A DNA stretch of 48,758 nucleotides, from contig JBDIBA010000009.1 of assembly GCA_039812705.1 (NCBI GenBank), positions 1 to 48,758 of the forward strand. Direction: 5' to 3'. Within the stretch, counting starts at the first letter, position 1; every line of letters starts with the position of its first letter. Below, piece after piece: positions 15,139-22,427 of the stretch. This DNA comes from JBDIBA01 sp039812705 (lineage in GTDB: Bacteria > Actinomycetota > Acidimicrobiia > Acidimicrobiales > JBBSGY01). The notes below the pieces were generated by a model. The model was not told where the DNA came from and made no database searches. It was given only the letters and a program-made list of their open reading frames with translations. The translations under genes and the position numbers were made by a program.

Positions 15139-16617
15139 ATGTATCTGCGAGATCGGGCCCGAAACCTGCGCCGGGCGCTCGTTGGGGCAACGGTTGCACT
15201 AGTTGTGGTTGCGTTGTCGCTTGTAGGGGCGGCGCCTTTGTCTGCCAACTCGGCGACCCTGTACGTCGGCTCCGCTAATTCTCTTAACCACGACGGTTAT
15301 TGGATGGTTACTGCCGCTGGAAGCGTCCGCGAATCGGGCTCAGCTGGTCATTTCGGTGACATGAGCGGTGGGCGGCTCAATGCGCCCGTGATTTCGATTG
15401 CATCAACTGCTTCGGGAAACGGTTACTGGTTGGTCGGTGCCGACGGAGGCATCTTCAGTTTTGGTGATGCGAGATTCTTCGGTTCGACAGGCGCAATGCG
15501 GTTGAATCAACCGATTGTTGGCATGGCTGCAACAGCGTCCGGAAACGGTTATTGGTTAGTCGCGCGCGACGGCGGAATATTTACGTTTGGTGATGCGAGA
15601 TTCTTTGGTTCGACAGGCGCAATGCGGTTGAATCAACCGATTGTTGGCATGGCTGCAAACTCAAAAGGCGATGGCTATTGGCTAGTCGCCGCCGATGGAG
15701 GCATCTTTACCTTTGGTTCTGCTGGGTTCTTTGGTTCGACGGGCGCCCTCAAGTTGAACCGTCCCATCGTTTCCATGTCGCCAACAAAATCGGACAAGGG
15801 CTATTGGCTTGCCGGCGCCGACGGCGGCATCTTTACGTTTGGTGACGCCGTGTTTGCGGGCTCTTCGCCACGACAGGACAACGCTGCCATTGCTGTGGTG
15901 GCAGACGCAGCGGGCGGTTATTCGTTGGTTCGCAGTGACGGTTCCGTCGACTCGCACTCGCTTGACGAATCGGTTTCAGAGCGCACTGGATGGACTCTTC
16001 GCGATCAAGAGCACTTCGATGGTGTTGCTCTAAATCAGAAACGATGGCCGTTGTATGACGGTATGGCCGGTGGTGGGTTTGGCCGCTACACGCCGTCGCG
16101 TGTTGGTGTTTCAAACGGTTCTTTGACGATCGATTCGGTTGGCAGTTCGGTTGGCGGAACGTGTTGGTGTGATGGTGGCGGCTCGTACACCTATGGCAAA
16201 TGGGAGATTCGCGCGCGAATGTCGAACAGCGCGCGGCAGTGGCCCGCGTTGTTGCTGTGGCCAGAGTCTGAGCGATGGCCGATTGACGGTGAGATCGACA
16301 TTGCAGAGTTCGAATCGCCGGTGCGAAACGGTTCTACGTTCACCGTTCACTACGGTGCCGACAACAAGCAGATCGCTCACACGAGCGCGGGTGACTTCAC
16401 GCAATGGCACACGTTCGGTGTCGATTGGCAGCCCGGCTACATCAAGTACTACCTGGATGGCGCATTGCAGTTCACGGTCACCGAGCCCGCGGCCATTCCT
16501 CATACGCCGATGCACTTGGCGATTCAGACCAATGCAGGCAACAGCGCCTGGCTTGGAACACCTCTGCCTGGTACCACTTCAAAGCTGGAAGTGGACTGGG
16601 TGAAGATGTATCGATGA
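15139..16617 (+). CDS. Secreted glycoside hydrolase family 16 enzyme with N-terminal GYWLV repeats
   Basis: Residues 1-38 form a signal peptide with a twin-Arg-containing basic start and a long hydrophobic run (LVGATVALVVVALSLVG). Residues about 50-265 contain five to six copies of a 42-residue repeat with the consensus GYWLV..DGGIF.FGDA.FFGSTG, probably a beta-propeller or solenoid. The C-terminal half is a GH16 jelly roll: GGSYTYGKWEIRARM, the catalytic GEIDIAEFE motif with both glutamates, and WHTFGVDWQPGYIKYYLDG. GH16 enzymes cleave beta-1,3 or beta-1,3-1,4 glucans and similar polymers. A GH5 enzyme at 23595-25652 carries the same repeats at its C-terminus. Confidence 0.88.
   Translation: MYLRDRARNLRRALVGATVALVVVALSLVGAAPLSANSATLYVGSANSLNHDGYWMVTAAGSVRESGSAGHFGDMSGGRLNAPVISIASTASGNGYWLVGADGGIFSFGDARFFGSTGAMRLNQPIVGMAATASGNGYWLVARDGGIFTFGDARFFGSTGAMRLNQPIVGMAANSKGDGYWLVAADGGIFTFGSAGFFGSTGALKLNRPIVSMSPTKSDKGYWLAGADGGIFTFGDAVFAGSSPRQDNAAIAVVADAAGGYSLVRSDGSVDSHSLDESVSERTGWTLRDQEHFDGVALNQKRWPLYDGMAGGGFGRYTPSRVGVSNGSLTIDSVGSSVGGTCWCDGGGSYTYGKWEIRARMSNSARQWPALLLWPESERWPIDGEIDIAEFESPVRNGSTFTVHYGADNKQIAHTSAGDFTQWHTFGVDWQPGYIKYYLDGALQFTVTEPAAIPHTPMHLAIQTNAGNSAWLGTPLPGTTSKLEVDWVKMYR
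15463..15660 (+). repeat. Near-identical internal duplication in the GH16 repeat region
   Basis: A 72-bp segment at 15463-15534 recurs at 15589-15660 with one visible difference (TTCTTCGG versus TTCTTTGG), a 126-bp period that equals one 42-residue unit. The neighbouring units are much more diverged at the DNA level, so this is a recent unit duplication or gene conversion. Confidence 0.8.
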
Positions 16618-16686
16618 CCCAGCTCGTTCGGCGACCGCTTCTGTGGCCTTTTCGGTCAACTTCGGGCGCGCTGTTCGGTAAGGTGC

Positions 16687-16708
16687 CGTGGGCTCATTTC
16701 GAGCCCGC
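16687..16708 (+). terminator. Hairpin after the GH16 gene
   Basis: GTGGGCTC pairs with GAGCCCGC (one G-T wobble) around an ATTTC loop, 70 bp after the GH16 stop and just before tRNA-Cys. There is no T run, so terminator function is only likely. Confidence 0.4.
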
Positions 16709-16714
16709 AGTTGC

Positions 16715-16789
16715 GGTGGCGTAGCCGAGTGGTTCAGGCAGGGGCCTGCAAAGCCTTGTACGCGGGTTCGAATCCCGCCGCCACCTCCA
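16715..16789 (+). tRNA. tRNA-Cys (GCA)
   Basis: The acceptor stem GGTGGCG pairs with CGCCACC, the discriminator base is T as expected for cysteine, and CCA is encoded at 16787-16789. The anticodon loop in GGCCTGCAAAGCC gives GCA. The T arm GCGGGTTCGAATCCCGC is canonical. Confidence 0.94.
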
Positions 16790-16803
16790 ACACCTAGGGA
16801 TGC

Positions 16804-17118
16804 TTACAGGCCGATGGCCCTTTCGTGCGCAAGGGTCGGCAGGAGCGGTTGCAGAGGCTCTCCGGTTACACGTTCCGCTGTTGCAAGAAGGAGTGCTGCG
16901 TCCACCTCTTGAAACTTGGCGATGGCGGTTCTGGTGTCTGGGGAAGTTCGCACGCGCTCGTTGGGATCTGACATTCGCCTTACGTCACGGCCGATCGAAA
17001 GAAGCGCGAGATCACACGCGGAGTGCCATTGATCCTGGTTATTTCTAACGAGCCGGTCATCTCGAGGCCAGACAAGTTCGCCAAACACAACCGGCACCGA
17101 CGAGTCGGTCAACTTCAA
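16804..17118 (-). CDS. Unknown ORF, possibly the detached C-terminal part of the neighbouring broken gene
   Basis: A TTG start at 17118 gives 104 residues with coding-like composition (VVFGELVWPRDDRLVRNN, then FQEVDAALLLATAERVTGEP). No family is recognised. In the same frame the coding potential extends upstream to the 7-bp tandem repeat at 17148-17189 (SDTSRFQQLLKLTD). If that repeat had five units instead of six, the frame of the upstream J-domain-like gene would run directly into this ORF. It may therefore be the separated 3' part of one larger gene, or an independent small gene. It ends 15 bp from tRNA-Cys. Confidence 0.45.
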   Translation of the reverse strand: MKLTDSSVPVVFGELVWPRDDRLVRNNQDQWHSACDLALLSIGRDVRRMSDPNERVRTSPDTRTAIAKFQEVDAALLLATAERVTGEPLQPLLPTLAHERAIGL

Positions 17119-17147
17119 GAGCTGTTGAAATCTGGATGTGTCACTTT

Positions 17148-17189
17148 CCTGAGCCCTGAGCCCTGAGCCCTGAGCCCTGAGCCCTGAGC
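17148..17189. repeat. Six tandem copies of a 7-bp unit
   Basis: CCTGAGC is repeated six times without a mismatch. On the minus strand it lies at the 3' end of the J-like frame, where it encodes the LRAQGSG cycle and runs into a TGA. Because the unit is not a multiple of three, each gain or loss changes the downstream frame. Confidence 0.9.
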
Positions 17190-17473
17190 GCTCGCGTGAT
17201 TAGTTCTTCCGTGGAGTTGCGACTGCTGACCGGTTCGTTCTTGAAAGCCCTGACTAGCGCGTCGTGAATAAGTTGGGCAGATTGCCTTTTGGGCACACCG
17301 CCGATTCGGCAGGTCGCGACGCGTGCATCAAACTTTGCAATGAAAGCTCGTTGTTTGGGATTGAGCTCGGGCTCATTGGTTTGCAAAGCGCGTCTTGCTT
17401 GCCGGTGGGCGTTGTTAAACGCTTCTTGTCCAGCGGTTCGGTCAATGAAGTGTCGAAAGGTTTCGAGGCCGTC

Positions 17474-17501
17474 ACTGCTTTTGGCATACTGCTTTTGGCA
17501 T
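17474..17501. repeat. Exact 14-bp tandem duplication (frameshifting)
   Basis: ACTGCTTTTGGCAT occurs at 17474-17487 and again at 17488-17501. The duplication is the point at which the J-like gene changes frame, and deleting one unit restores a continuous frame. Confidence 0.9.
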
Positions 17502-17640
17502 CGGGCACCTTGTCCAAGTAGTCCTTGCGCTTCGCTCGATATGCCTCACGCTTTACTGGGTCGCCAAGGATCTCTGCAGCATGGTTTAGCTGTTCACGAA
17601 GCTTTTCCGCTTCGTAGTACTGCTCAGTGGTGACGTCGCC

Positions 17641-17681
17641 GTGCCCCCACCTGTGCTTCTCGTGCCCCCACTGTGCTTCTC
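17641..17681. repeat. Tandem duplication at the edge of repeat copy 3
   Basis: A 21-bp unit (17641-17661, starting GTGCCCCCAC and ending CTTCTC) is followed by a 20-bp version of itself (17662-17681) that lacks one C. Both end in CTTCTC, the first six bases of the 81-bp element, so the duplication includes the element boundary. Confidence 0.8.
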
Positions 17682-17756
17682 GTTGACGTTACGGACGATT
17701 GCGCGGACAAAAGTCCAGGTCGGCTTCGGCGAAATGTCCGTAAGGTCAACGAGAAG
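17676..17756. repeat. 81-bp palindromic repeat, copy 3
   Basis: The arms pair at 20 of 21 positions. The centre differs from copies 1 and 2 but keeps the length, the CCAGGTCG core and an inner GGAC-AAAA-GTCC hairpin. It sits between the truncated J-like gene and the 3' end of pnuC. Confidence 0.85.
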
Positions 17757-17798
17757 ACAGAAACCGGGGTAAGACAGAAACCCGGGGTGACGGAAAGG

Positions 17799-18449
17799 CT
17801 AGGCCGTTGCTAGGGAGTGGGATTCGGCGCGGTTGACTCTCCACCAAGAGAAGAAGCCCACTGCGCAGAAGATGCCGTAAACCCCGTAGAGAATTGCGGA
17901 GGGGTAGTAGCCGGCGATCAGAAGCAAAGGAACGCCGACAAGGTCGACCGCAATCCAAACGAGCCAGAACTCAACCAAACCTCGCGCCATGCCAAGGGTC
18001 GCCACAAAGCTTCCGATGAAGATCCATGCGTCTGCCCATGGGCCGTAACTGTCGAGCTGACTGAGGACTGCGGCGCCCATGATGGTGCCTAGGCCGAGGA
18101 TCGCGATGAGGGTTAGGCGCTCGCCGGTGGTCGCCCAGCGAGGGTGAACCGCAACCGGGCCGTGCGACTTGGTCTGGTGCCAGCGGTACCAGCCGTAAAT
18201 CGCAACGATAAAGAAGAACACCTGACGGCCTGCCTGTCCATATAGGTCTTTGGCCTGAGGGGTTGCGAAAACACCGCCCAGGAAAATGGTGAAGAGCATG
18301 ACGTTGGCTAGGGCACCGATCGGCCAGGCCCAAACCTTGCGCTGCATGCCGAGGACGGCGCTAATGAGGCCGAGCAAGTTTCCGATGATTTCTCGCCAGA
18401 GAATTTCAGAACCAAGCATTTGAACTTTTGCATCAAGTAGCCAAGACAT
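17799..18449 (-). CDS. pnuC: Nicotinamide riboside transporter PnuC
   Basis: The protein is a seven-helix membrane transporter that brings in nicotinamide riboside for NAD synthesis. The family motifs are visible: VWAWPIGALANVMLF, then IYGWYRWHQ, then VEFWLVWIAVDLVGVP near the substrate site. The frame is open to 18527, but I place the start at ATG 18449 because the extra N-terminal 26 residues are polar and unlike the family. This gives 216 residues. It is divergent from glgX with about 100 bp between starts. Confidence 0.87.
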   Translation of the reverse strand: MSWLLDAKVQMLGSEILWREIIGNLLGLISAVLGMQRKVWAWPIGALANVMLFTIFLGGVFATPQAKDLYGQAGRQVFFFIVAIYGWYRWHQTKSHGPVAVHPRWATTGERLTLIAILGLGTIMGAAVLSQLDSYGPWADAWIFIGSFVATLGMARGLVEFWLVWIAVDLVGVPLLLIAGYYPSAILYGVYGIFCAVGFFSWWRVNRAESHSLATA

Positions 18450-18550
18450 TTGAGGGAAGTTAGTCCGCGAAGTGCGGTTAAGGGTGCAGTTGCCAAGCCG
18501 AAACGTTCTGTTTGCCCTAGCCTCCACGCAGACGCACTCGACGAGGGAAC

Positions 18551-20743
18551 ATGACTGACGAAGTAAAAATCTGGCCCGGCCAACCCCAGCCTTTGGGCGC
18601 CCACTTCGACGGCGTTGGCACCAACTTTTCGGTGTTCAGTGAAGTCGCGACGCGTGTGACGCTTTGCCTTTTTGATGACGCGGGTAACGAGACCCAGGTC
18701 GACCTTCCAGAGAACACCGCTTTCCAGTGGCACGGATATTTGCCAAACGTCGGCATCGGTCAGCGTTACGGCTTCCGCGTACATGGCCCCGACAGCCCCA
18801 CCGACGGTGTTCGTTGCAACCCCTCAAAGCTGTTGCTTGATCCTTACGCAAAGGCCATCGAGGGTGAAGTCGACTGGAACCCTGCGGTTTTCCCTTACGA
18901 CATTGCAGACCCGACCCATCAGCGCGCCAACACTGAAGACAGCGCGCCGTACATGCCCAAGTCCATTGTTGTGGGCTCCATTTTTGACTGGGACATGGAC
19001 CGTCATCCGCGCACCCCGTGGGCAGACACCGTCGTTTATGAGTTGCACGTAAAGGGTTTCACTCAACAACTAAAAGGTCTTCCCGAACAACTTCGCGGAA
19101 CCTATGCAGGTCTTGGTTCATCTCAAGCGATTGCCTATTTGCAGCGCCTTGGTGTTACGGCAATTGAATTGTTGCCCGTGCATCAATTCATTCACGATGC
19201 TGCGCTTGTCGACCGCGGTCTGCGCAACTACTGGGGCTACAACAGCATTGGTTTTCTTGCGCCACACAACGAGTACTCGTCATCGGGTCAGCGCGGCCAG
19301 CAAGTTCAAGAGTTCAAGCAAATGGTCAAAGAACTCCACCGTGCAGGCATCGAGGTCATCCTCGACGTTGTTTACAACCACACGGCCGAAGGCAACCACA
19401 TGGGCCCGAGCCTTTCATTCCGCGGTTACGACAATGCGTCCTATTACCGTTTGATGGACAGCGACAAGCGCTTTTACATGGACTACACGGGCACCGGAAA
19501 CAGCCTCAACATGCGCAGCCCGCACGTGTTGCAGCTGATTATGGACTCGCTTCGCTACTGGGTTACAGAGATGCACGTCGACGGTTTCCGTTTCGACCTT
19601 GCGTCCACGCTTGCGCGTGAGTTGCATGACGTCGACCGCTTGAGCGCGTTCTTCGACCTCATCCAGCAAGACCCGGTTGTCAACCAAGTGAAGCTGATTG
19701 CTGAACCGTGGGACGTTGGCGACGGCGGTTATCAGGTTGGAAACTTTCCGCCACTTTGGAGTGAGTGGAACGGTAAGTATCGCGACTGCGTGCGCGACTT
19801 TTGGCGGGGCGAAGACCGCACGCTTGGCGAGTTCGCGTCGCGCTTTACTGGTTCGTCAGACCTTTACGAACGCGGCGGCAGGCGTCCATCGGCGTCCATC
19901 AACTTCATCACCGCTCACGACGGCTTCACGCTTGCTGACTTGGTTTCGTATAACGAGAAGCACAACCAAGCCAATGGTGAAAACAACCGCGACGGCGAGT
20001 CGCACAACCGCAGTTGGAACTGTGGCGTAGAAGGCCCAACTGACGATCCCGAAATTCGCGATCTGCGTTTGCGTCAACAGCGCAACTTCTTGGCAACACT
20101 GATGCTCAGTCAAGGAATCCCGATGATTGTTGCCGGCGATGAAGCCGGTCGCACGCAGCACGGAAACAACAACGGTTATTGCCAGGACAACGAATTGTCT
20201 TGGTTTGACTGGACCTTGATTGAAGACGAAGCGCCGCTGTGCAATTTCTTTGTCGGGCTTAACGCGCTGCGTCGCAAGCACCCCGTGTTGAAGCGTCGCA
20301 ACTTCTTCCGTGGGACGCCTGTTTACGAGGAGTCCGCAGGCGAAGATGTCAGCGACATTGTTTGGCTGAACTCCGACGGTTCAATGATGAGTCAAGAGGA
20401 CTGGAATAAGGGCTTTGCAAAGTCCATTTCAATCTTCATCAATGGCGATCAGATTCACGGCTTGGACGAACGTGGCGACCGCATTACCGACAACAGTTTC
20501 TTGCTGATGTTCAATGCATTTTGGGAGCCTCTCGAGTTCAAGATCCCCGAGGCGCGTTTTGGTGACCAGTGGGAAGTGGTGTTCGACACCGCGGTGGGAA
20601 CCTTTGAGCGCCGCTCATTGCACACCCAGTCCTACAAGGTTGGGGAAGTGTTGGCGCTTGAGAATCGCTCGATGGTGTTGCTGCGTCGTGTCGATGCCGT
20701 GCGGGAATCGAACCTGGCCGTGCTCTCCAAACTGAACTCTTAG
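18551..20743 (+). CDS. glgX: Glycogen debranching enzyme GlgX
   Basis: The 730-residue GH13 enzyme hydrolyses alpha-1,6 branches of phosphorylase-limit glycogen. The N-terminal beta-sandwich opens with WPGQPQPLGAHFDGVGTNFS. The catalytic barrel contains VILDVVYNHTAEGN (region I), GFRFDLAS with the nucleophile aspartate (region II), LIAEPWDVG with the acid/base glutamate (region III) and FITAHDGFTL (region IV). All regions are intact and the length matches the family. The glucokinase at 1597 could feed the released glucose into glycolysis. Confidence 0.95.
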   Translation: MTDEVKIWPGQPQPLGAHFDGVGTNFSVFSEVATRVTLCLFDDAGNETQVDLPENTAFQWHGYLPNVGIGQRYGFRVHGPDSPTDGVRCNPSKLLLDPYAKAIEGEVDWNPAVFPYDIADPTHQRANTEDSAPYMPKSIVVGSIFDWDMDRHPRTPWADTVVYELHVKGFTQQLKGLPEQLRGTYAGLGSSQAIAYLQRLGVTAIELLPVHQFIHDAALVDRGLRNYWGYNSIGFLAPHNEYSSSGQRGQQVQEFKQMVKELHRAGIEVILDVVYNHTAEGNHMGPSLSFRGYDNASYYRLMDSDKRFYMDYTGTGNSLNMRSPHVLQLIMDSLRYWVTEMHVDGFRFDLASTLARELHDVDRLSAFFDLIQQDPVVNQVKLIAEPWDVGDGGYQVGNFPPLWSEWNGKYRDCVRDFWRGEDRTLGEFASRFTGSSDLYERGGRRPSASINFITAHDGFTLADLVSYNEKHNQANGENNRDGESHNRSWNCGVEGPTDDPEIRDLRLRQQRNFLATLMLSQGIPMIVAGDEAGRTQHGNNNGYCQDNELSWFDWTLIEDEAPLCNFFVGLNALRRKHPVLKRRNFFRGTPVYEESAGEDVSDIVWLNSDGSMMSQEDWNKGFAKSISIFINGDQIHGLDERGDRITDNSFLLMFNAFWEPLEFKIPEARFGDQWEVVFDTAVGTFERRSLHTQSYKVGEVLALENRSMVLLRRVDAVRESNLAVLSKLNS

Positions 20744-20968
20744 TCCTGCCCGACCACCGACTGGGTCATTTTGGGGCATTGTCCGGTTCCGAAGGGTAAG
20801 AATCGGTCATTTGTCGACGATTAAGGCAAGTGGTGGGAGATCAATCTCTCACTGGTCTTGAAGTCTGGACGCAGAGCGTGGTCAACTTGTTACAGAACCA
20901 CAAAAGTCCACGTTAACGGCGTTATGCTGCCGAAAAAGTTCGGTTTTGAAAGGGGGCGAAGCAAGTCG

Positions 20969-22189
20969 ATGAGACAGATCCTCGTAATTGATGGCGATTC
21001 TTCCATGCGGCGCCTGGCTCGCCTCAGCCTTGAAATCGACGGCGCTTTTGTTCTCGAGGCCGGTTCTTTGGCCCAGGCCCGCCATCAGGCATTTGCCAAG
21101 GGCTTCTCGGCCGATGGTTTCGATGGAATCGTCATTGATCGCACGTTGCCCGACGGTGACGGCTTTGACCTCATCCCCGAAATGCGCGCGCACTGGCCTG
21201 AGGCGCGGATGGTTGTACTTAGCGATGACGAGCCCGCCAGTGTTCCGTCAACTCTCGCAAGTGTTCCCAAGGGCGACATTCCTTCACTGATTGCCGCACT
21301 GGCTATCCCGGTCGACATAAAAGCTCCGCGAAACCTCGCAGTTGTTGAGTTGTTGCGCAACGAGCACGAAGCATTGGCAACTGACTGGCGCGAGCTTTGC
21401 CGCTGGGACCCGATGCTTCCACCAGAAAGTCAGCCGCCTATTGCGTCTGCATTTATTGCCGCTGTTGTTGCCGCGCTGGGTCGCCCGCAGCCTCTTGGTT
21501 GGGGTGCAGATCCCGAAGTCGAAAAGGTTGCTGAGGTTTTCAGTTCTGCCGTTGGGTCTCTCGATGTGGCAATTGGCCAATTGGTCTGCCTGCGCGAAGC
21601 TCTTCGTCGCCGCGTGGCTGGACGTCTGCCGGTTCACGAGATGGTCGAAACCCATGACCGTCTGCAAATGATTATTGACCGCGCTATTGGCGTTGCTGCG
21701 GCTCGCATGACCGAAAGGCTCCAACAACAAGCCTTTGTCGATGCGTTGACAGGCTTGTTGAACCGCCGTGCCCTTGAGCGTGACCTTCGTCGCGAGGCCG
21801 GTCGTGCCGCTCGCCATGGTCGCCGGTTCTCTTTGATGGTCATTGACCTCGATGGCTTGAAGCGCGTTAACGATAACGACGGACACGCTGCCGGTGACGC
21901 CCATCTAAAGAGCCTTGCCCAAGCGTTGCGCTCGGCATTGCGAATTGGCGACACCGCATATCGCATTGGTGGCGACGAGTTCTTGTTGCTGCTTCCTGAA
22001 ACCGACGAAGGCCGCGCGCAGGCCGTTGCAAGCCGTATTACGGCAGCCGGCGCGCCGTTCTTCAGCTGGGGTTCAGTCACCTACCCGGACGACGGCACGG
22101 ACTCGGACGAACTGGTTGACCTGGCCGACAAGCGCCTCTTTGAGCAGCGCCGCATTCGCCGCGGCGGCAACGGTTCTCGCGAAAGCTGA
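20969..22189 (+). CDS. Receiver-GGDEF diguanylate cyclase
   Basis: Residues 1-120 form a response-regulator receiver: QILVIDGDSSMRRL, the phospho-acceptor in IVIDRTLPDGDGFDL, a VVLSDDE strand and a lysine in SVPKGD. A helical linker follows (about 130-265). The C-terminal GGDEF domain has DALTGLLNRRAL, VIDLDGLKRVNDNDGHAAGD and YRIGGDEFLLLL, with an RxxD inhibitory site (RIGD) just before. The intact motif predicts synthesis of c-di-GMP with product inhibition. ATG 20969 follows an AAAGGGGGC ribosome site; the open frame back to 20858 is not family-like. No histidine kinase gene is adjacent. Confidence 0.88.
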   Translation: MRQILVIDGDSSMRRLARLSLEIDGAFVLEAGSLAQARHQAFAKGFSADGFDGIVIDRTLPDGDGFDLIPEMRAHWPEARMVVLSDDEPASVPSTLASVPKGDIPSLIAALAIPVDIKAPRNLAVVELLRNEHEALATDWRELCRWDPMLPPESQPPIASAFIAAVVAALGRPQPLGWGADPEVEKVAEVFSSAVGSLDVAIGQLVCLREALRRRVAGRLPVHEMVETHDRLQMIIDRAIGVAAARMTERLQQQAFVDALTGLLNRRALERDLRREAGRAARHGRRFSLMVIDLDGLKRVNDNDGHAAGDAHLKSLAQALRSALRIGDTAYRIGGDEFLLLLPETDEGRAQAVASRITAAGAPFFSWGSVTYPDDGTDSDELVDLADKRLFEQRRIRRGGNGSRES

Positions 22190-22251
22190 ACCCGTTTTCG
22201 CGCTCATTGAGAGCCAAACTCGCGGGCCGTTCTGCTAACTTGAAGCGCCTT

Positions 22252-22325
22252 GGGCCGTTGGCGCAGCCCGGTAGCGCAGTACCATGACACGGTAAAGGTC
22301 ACAGGTTCAAGTCCTGTACGGCCCA
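22252..22325 (+). tRNA. tRNA-Val (GAC)
   Basis: GGGCCGT pairs with ACGGCCC (7 bp with a T-A end). The anticodon loop ATGACAC gives GAC, and ACAGGTTCAAGTCCTGT is a standard T arm. CCA is not encoded. Confidence 0.9.
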
Positions 22326-22334
22326 CAGAAATTG

Positions 22335-22366
22335 AAAAGACCTGGCCTTTTGGGGCCGGGTCTTTT
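22335..22366 (+). terminator. Rho-independent terminator after tRNA-Val
   Basis: AAAAGACCTGGCC pairs with GGCCGGGTCTTTT (13 bp, one T-G wobble) around a 6-base loop, and a T-rich tail follows. It lies 10 bp after the tRNA. Confidence 0.85.
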
Positions 22367-22377
22367 TGTTTGTCGGA

Positions 22378-22405
22378 CAGTTATTTGCCGGCAGTTATTT
22401 GTCGG
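22378..22405. repeat. 14-bp tandem duplication
   Basis: CAGTTATTTGCCGG is followed directly by CAGTTATTTGTCGG. It is in the short gap between the terminator and the LacI gene and has no obvious role. Confidence 0.75.
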
Positions 22406-22427
22406 ACAAGCGGGTTTGACGGCGTCG

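Larger units (their letters stand above)
17141..17675 (-). pseudogene. Broken, 5'-truncated J-domain-like gene
   Basis: Reading the minus strand from the edge of repeat copy 3, one frame encodes EKLREQLNHAAEILGDPVKR and then EAYRAKRKDYL, which looks like the last helix of a J domain. The second frame continues with SSDGLETFRHFIDRTAGQEA and ARVATCRIGGVPKRQSAQLI. The switch occurs at an exact 14-bp tandem duplication (17474-17501); removing one unit joins the two frames without loss. There is no usable start codon in the first frame, and the sequence ahead of the J-like helix is replaced by the 81-bp repeat and its duplicated edge. The 3' end reads into a 7-bp repeat. The J-domain call rests on one helix only. 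Confidence 0.65.

Noticed and set aside
17141..17189. CRISPR array
   Set aside because: The unit is 7 bp without spacers; no cas genes or direct repeats of CRISPR length occur in the window.
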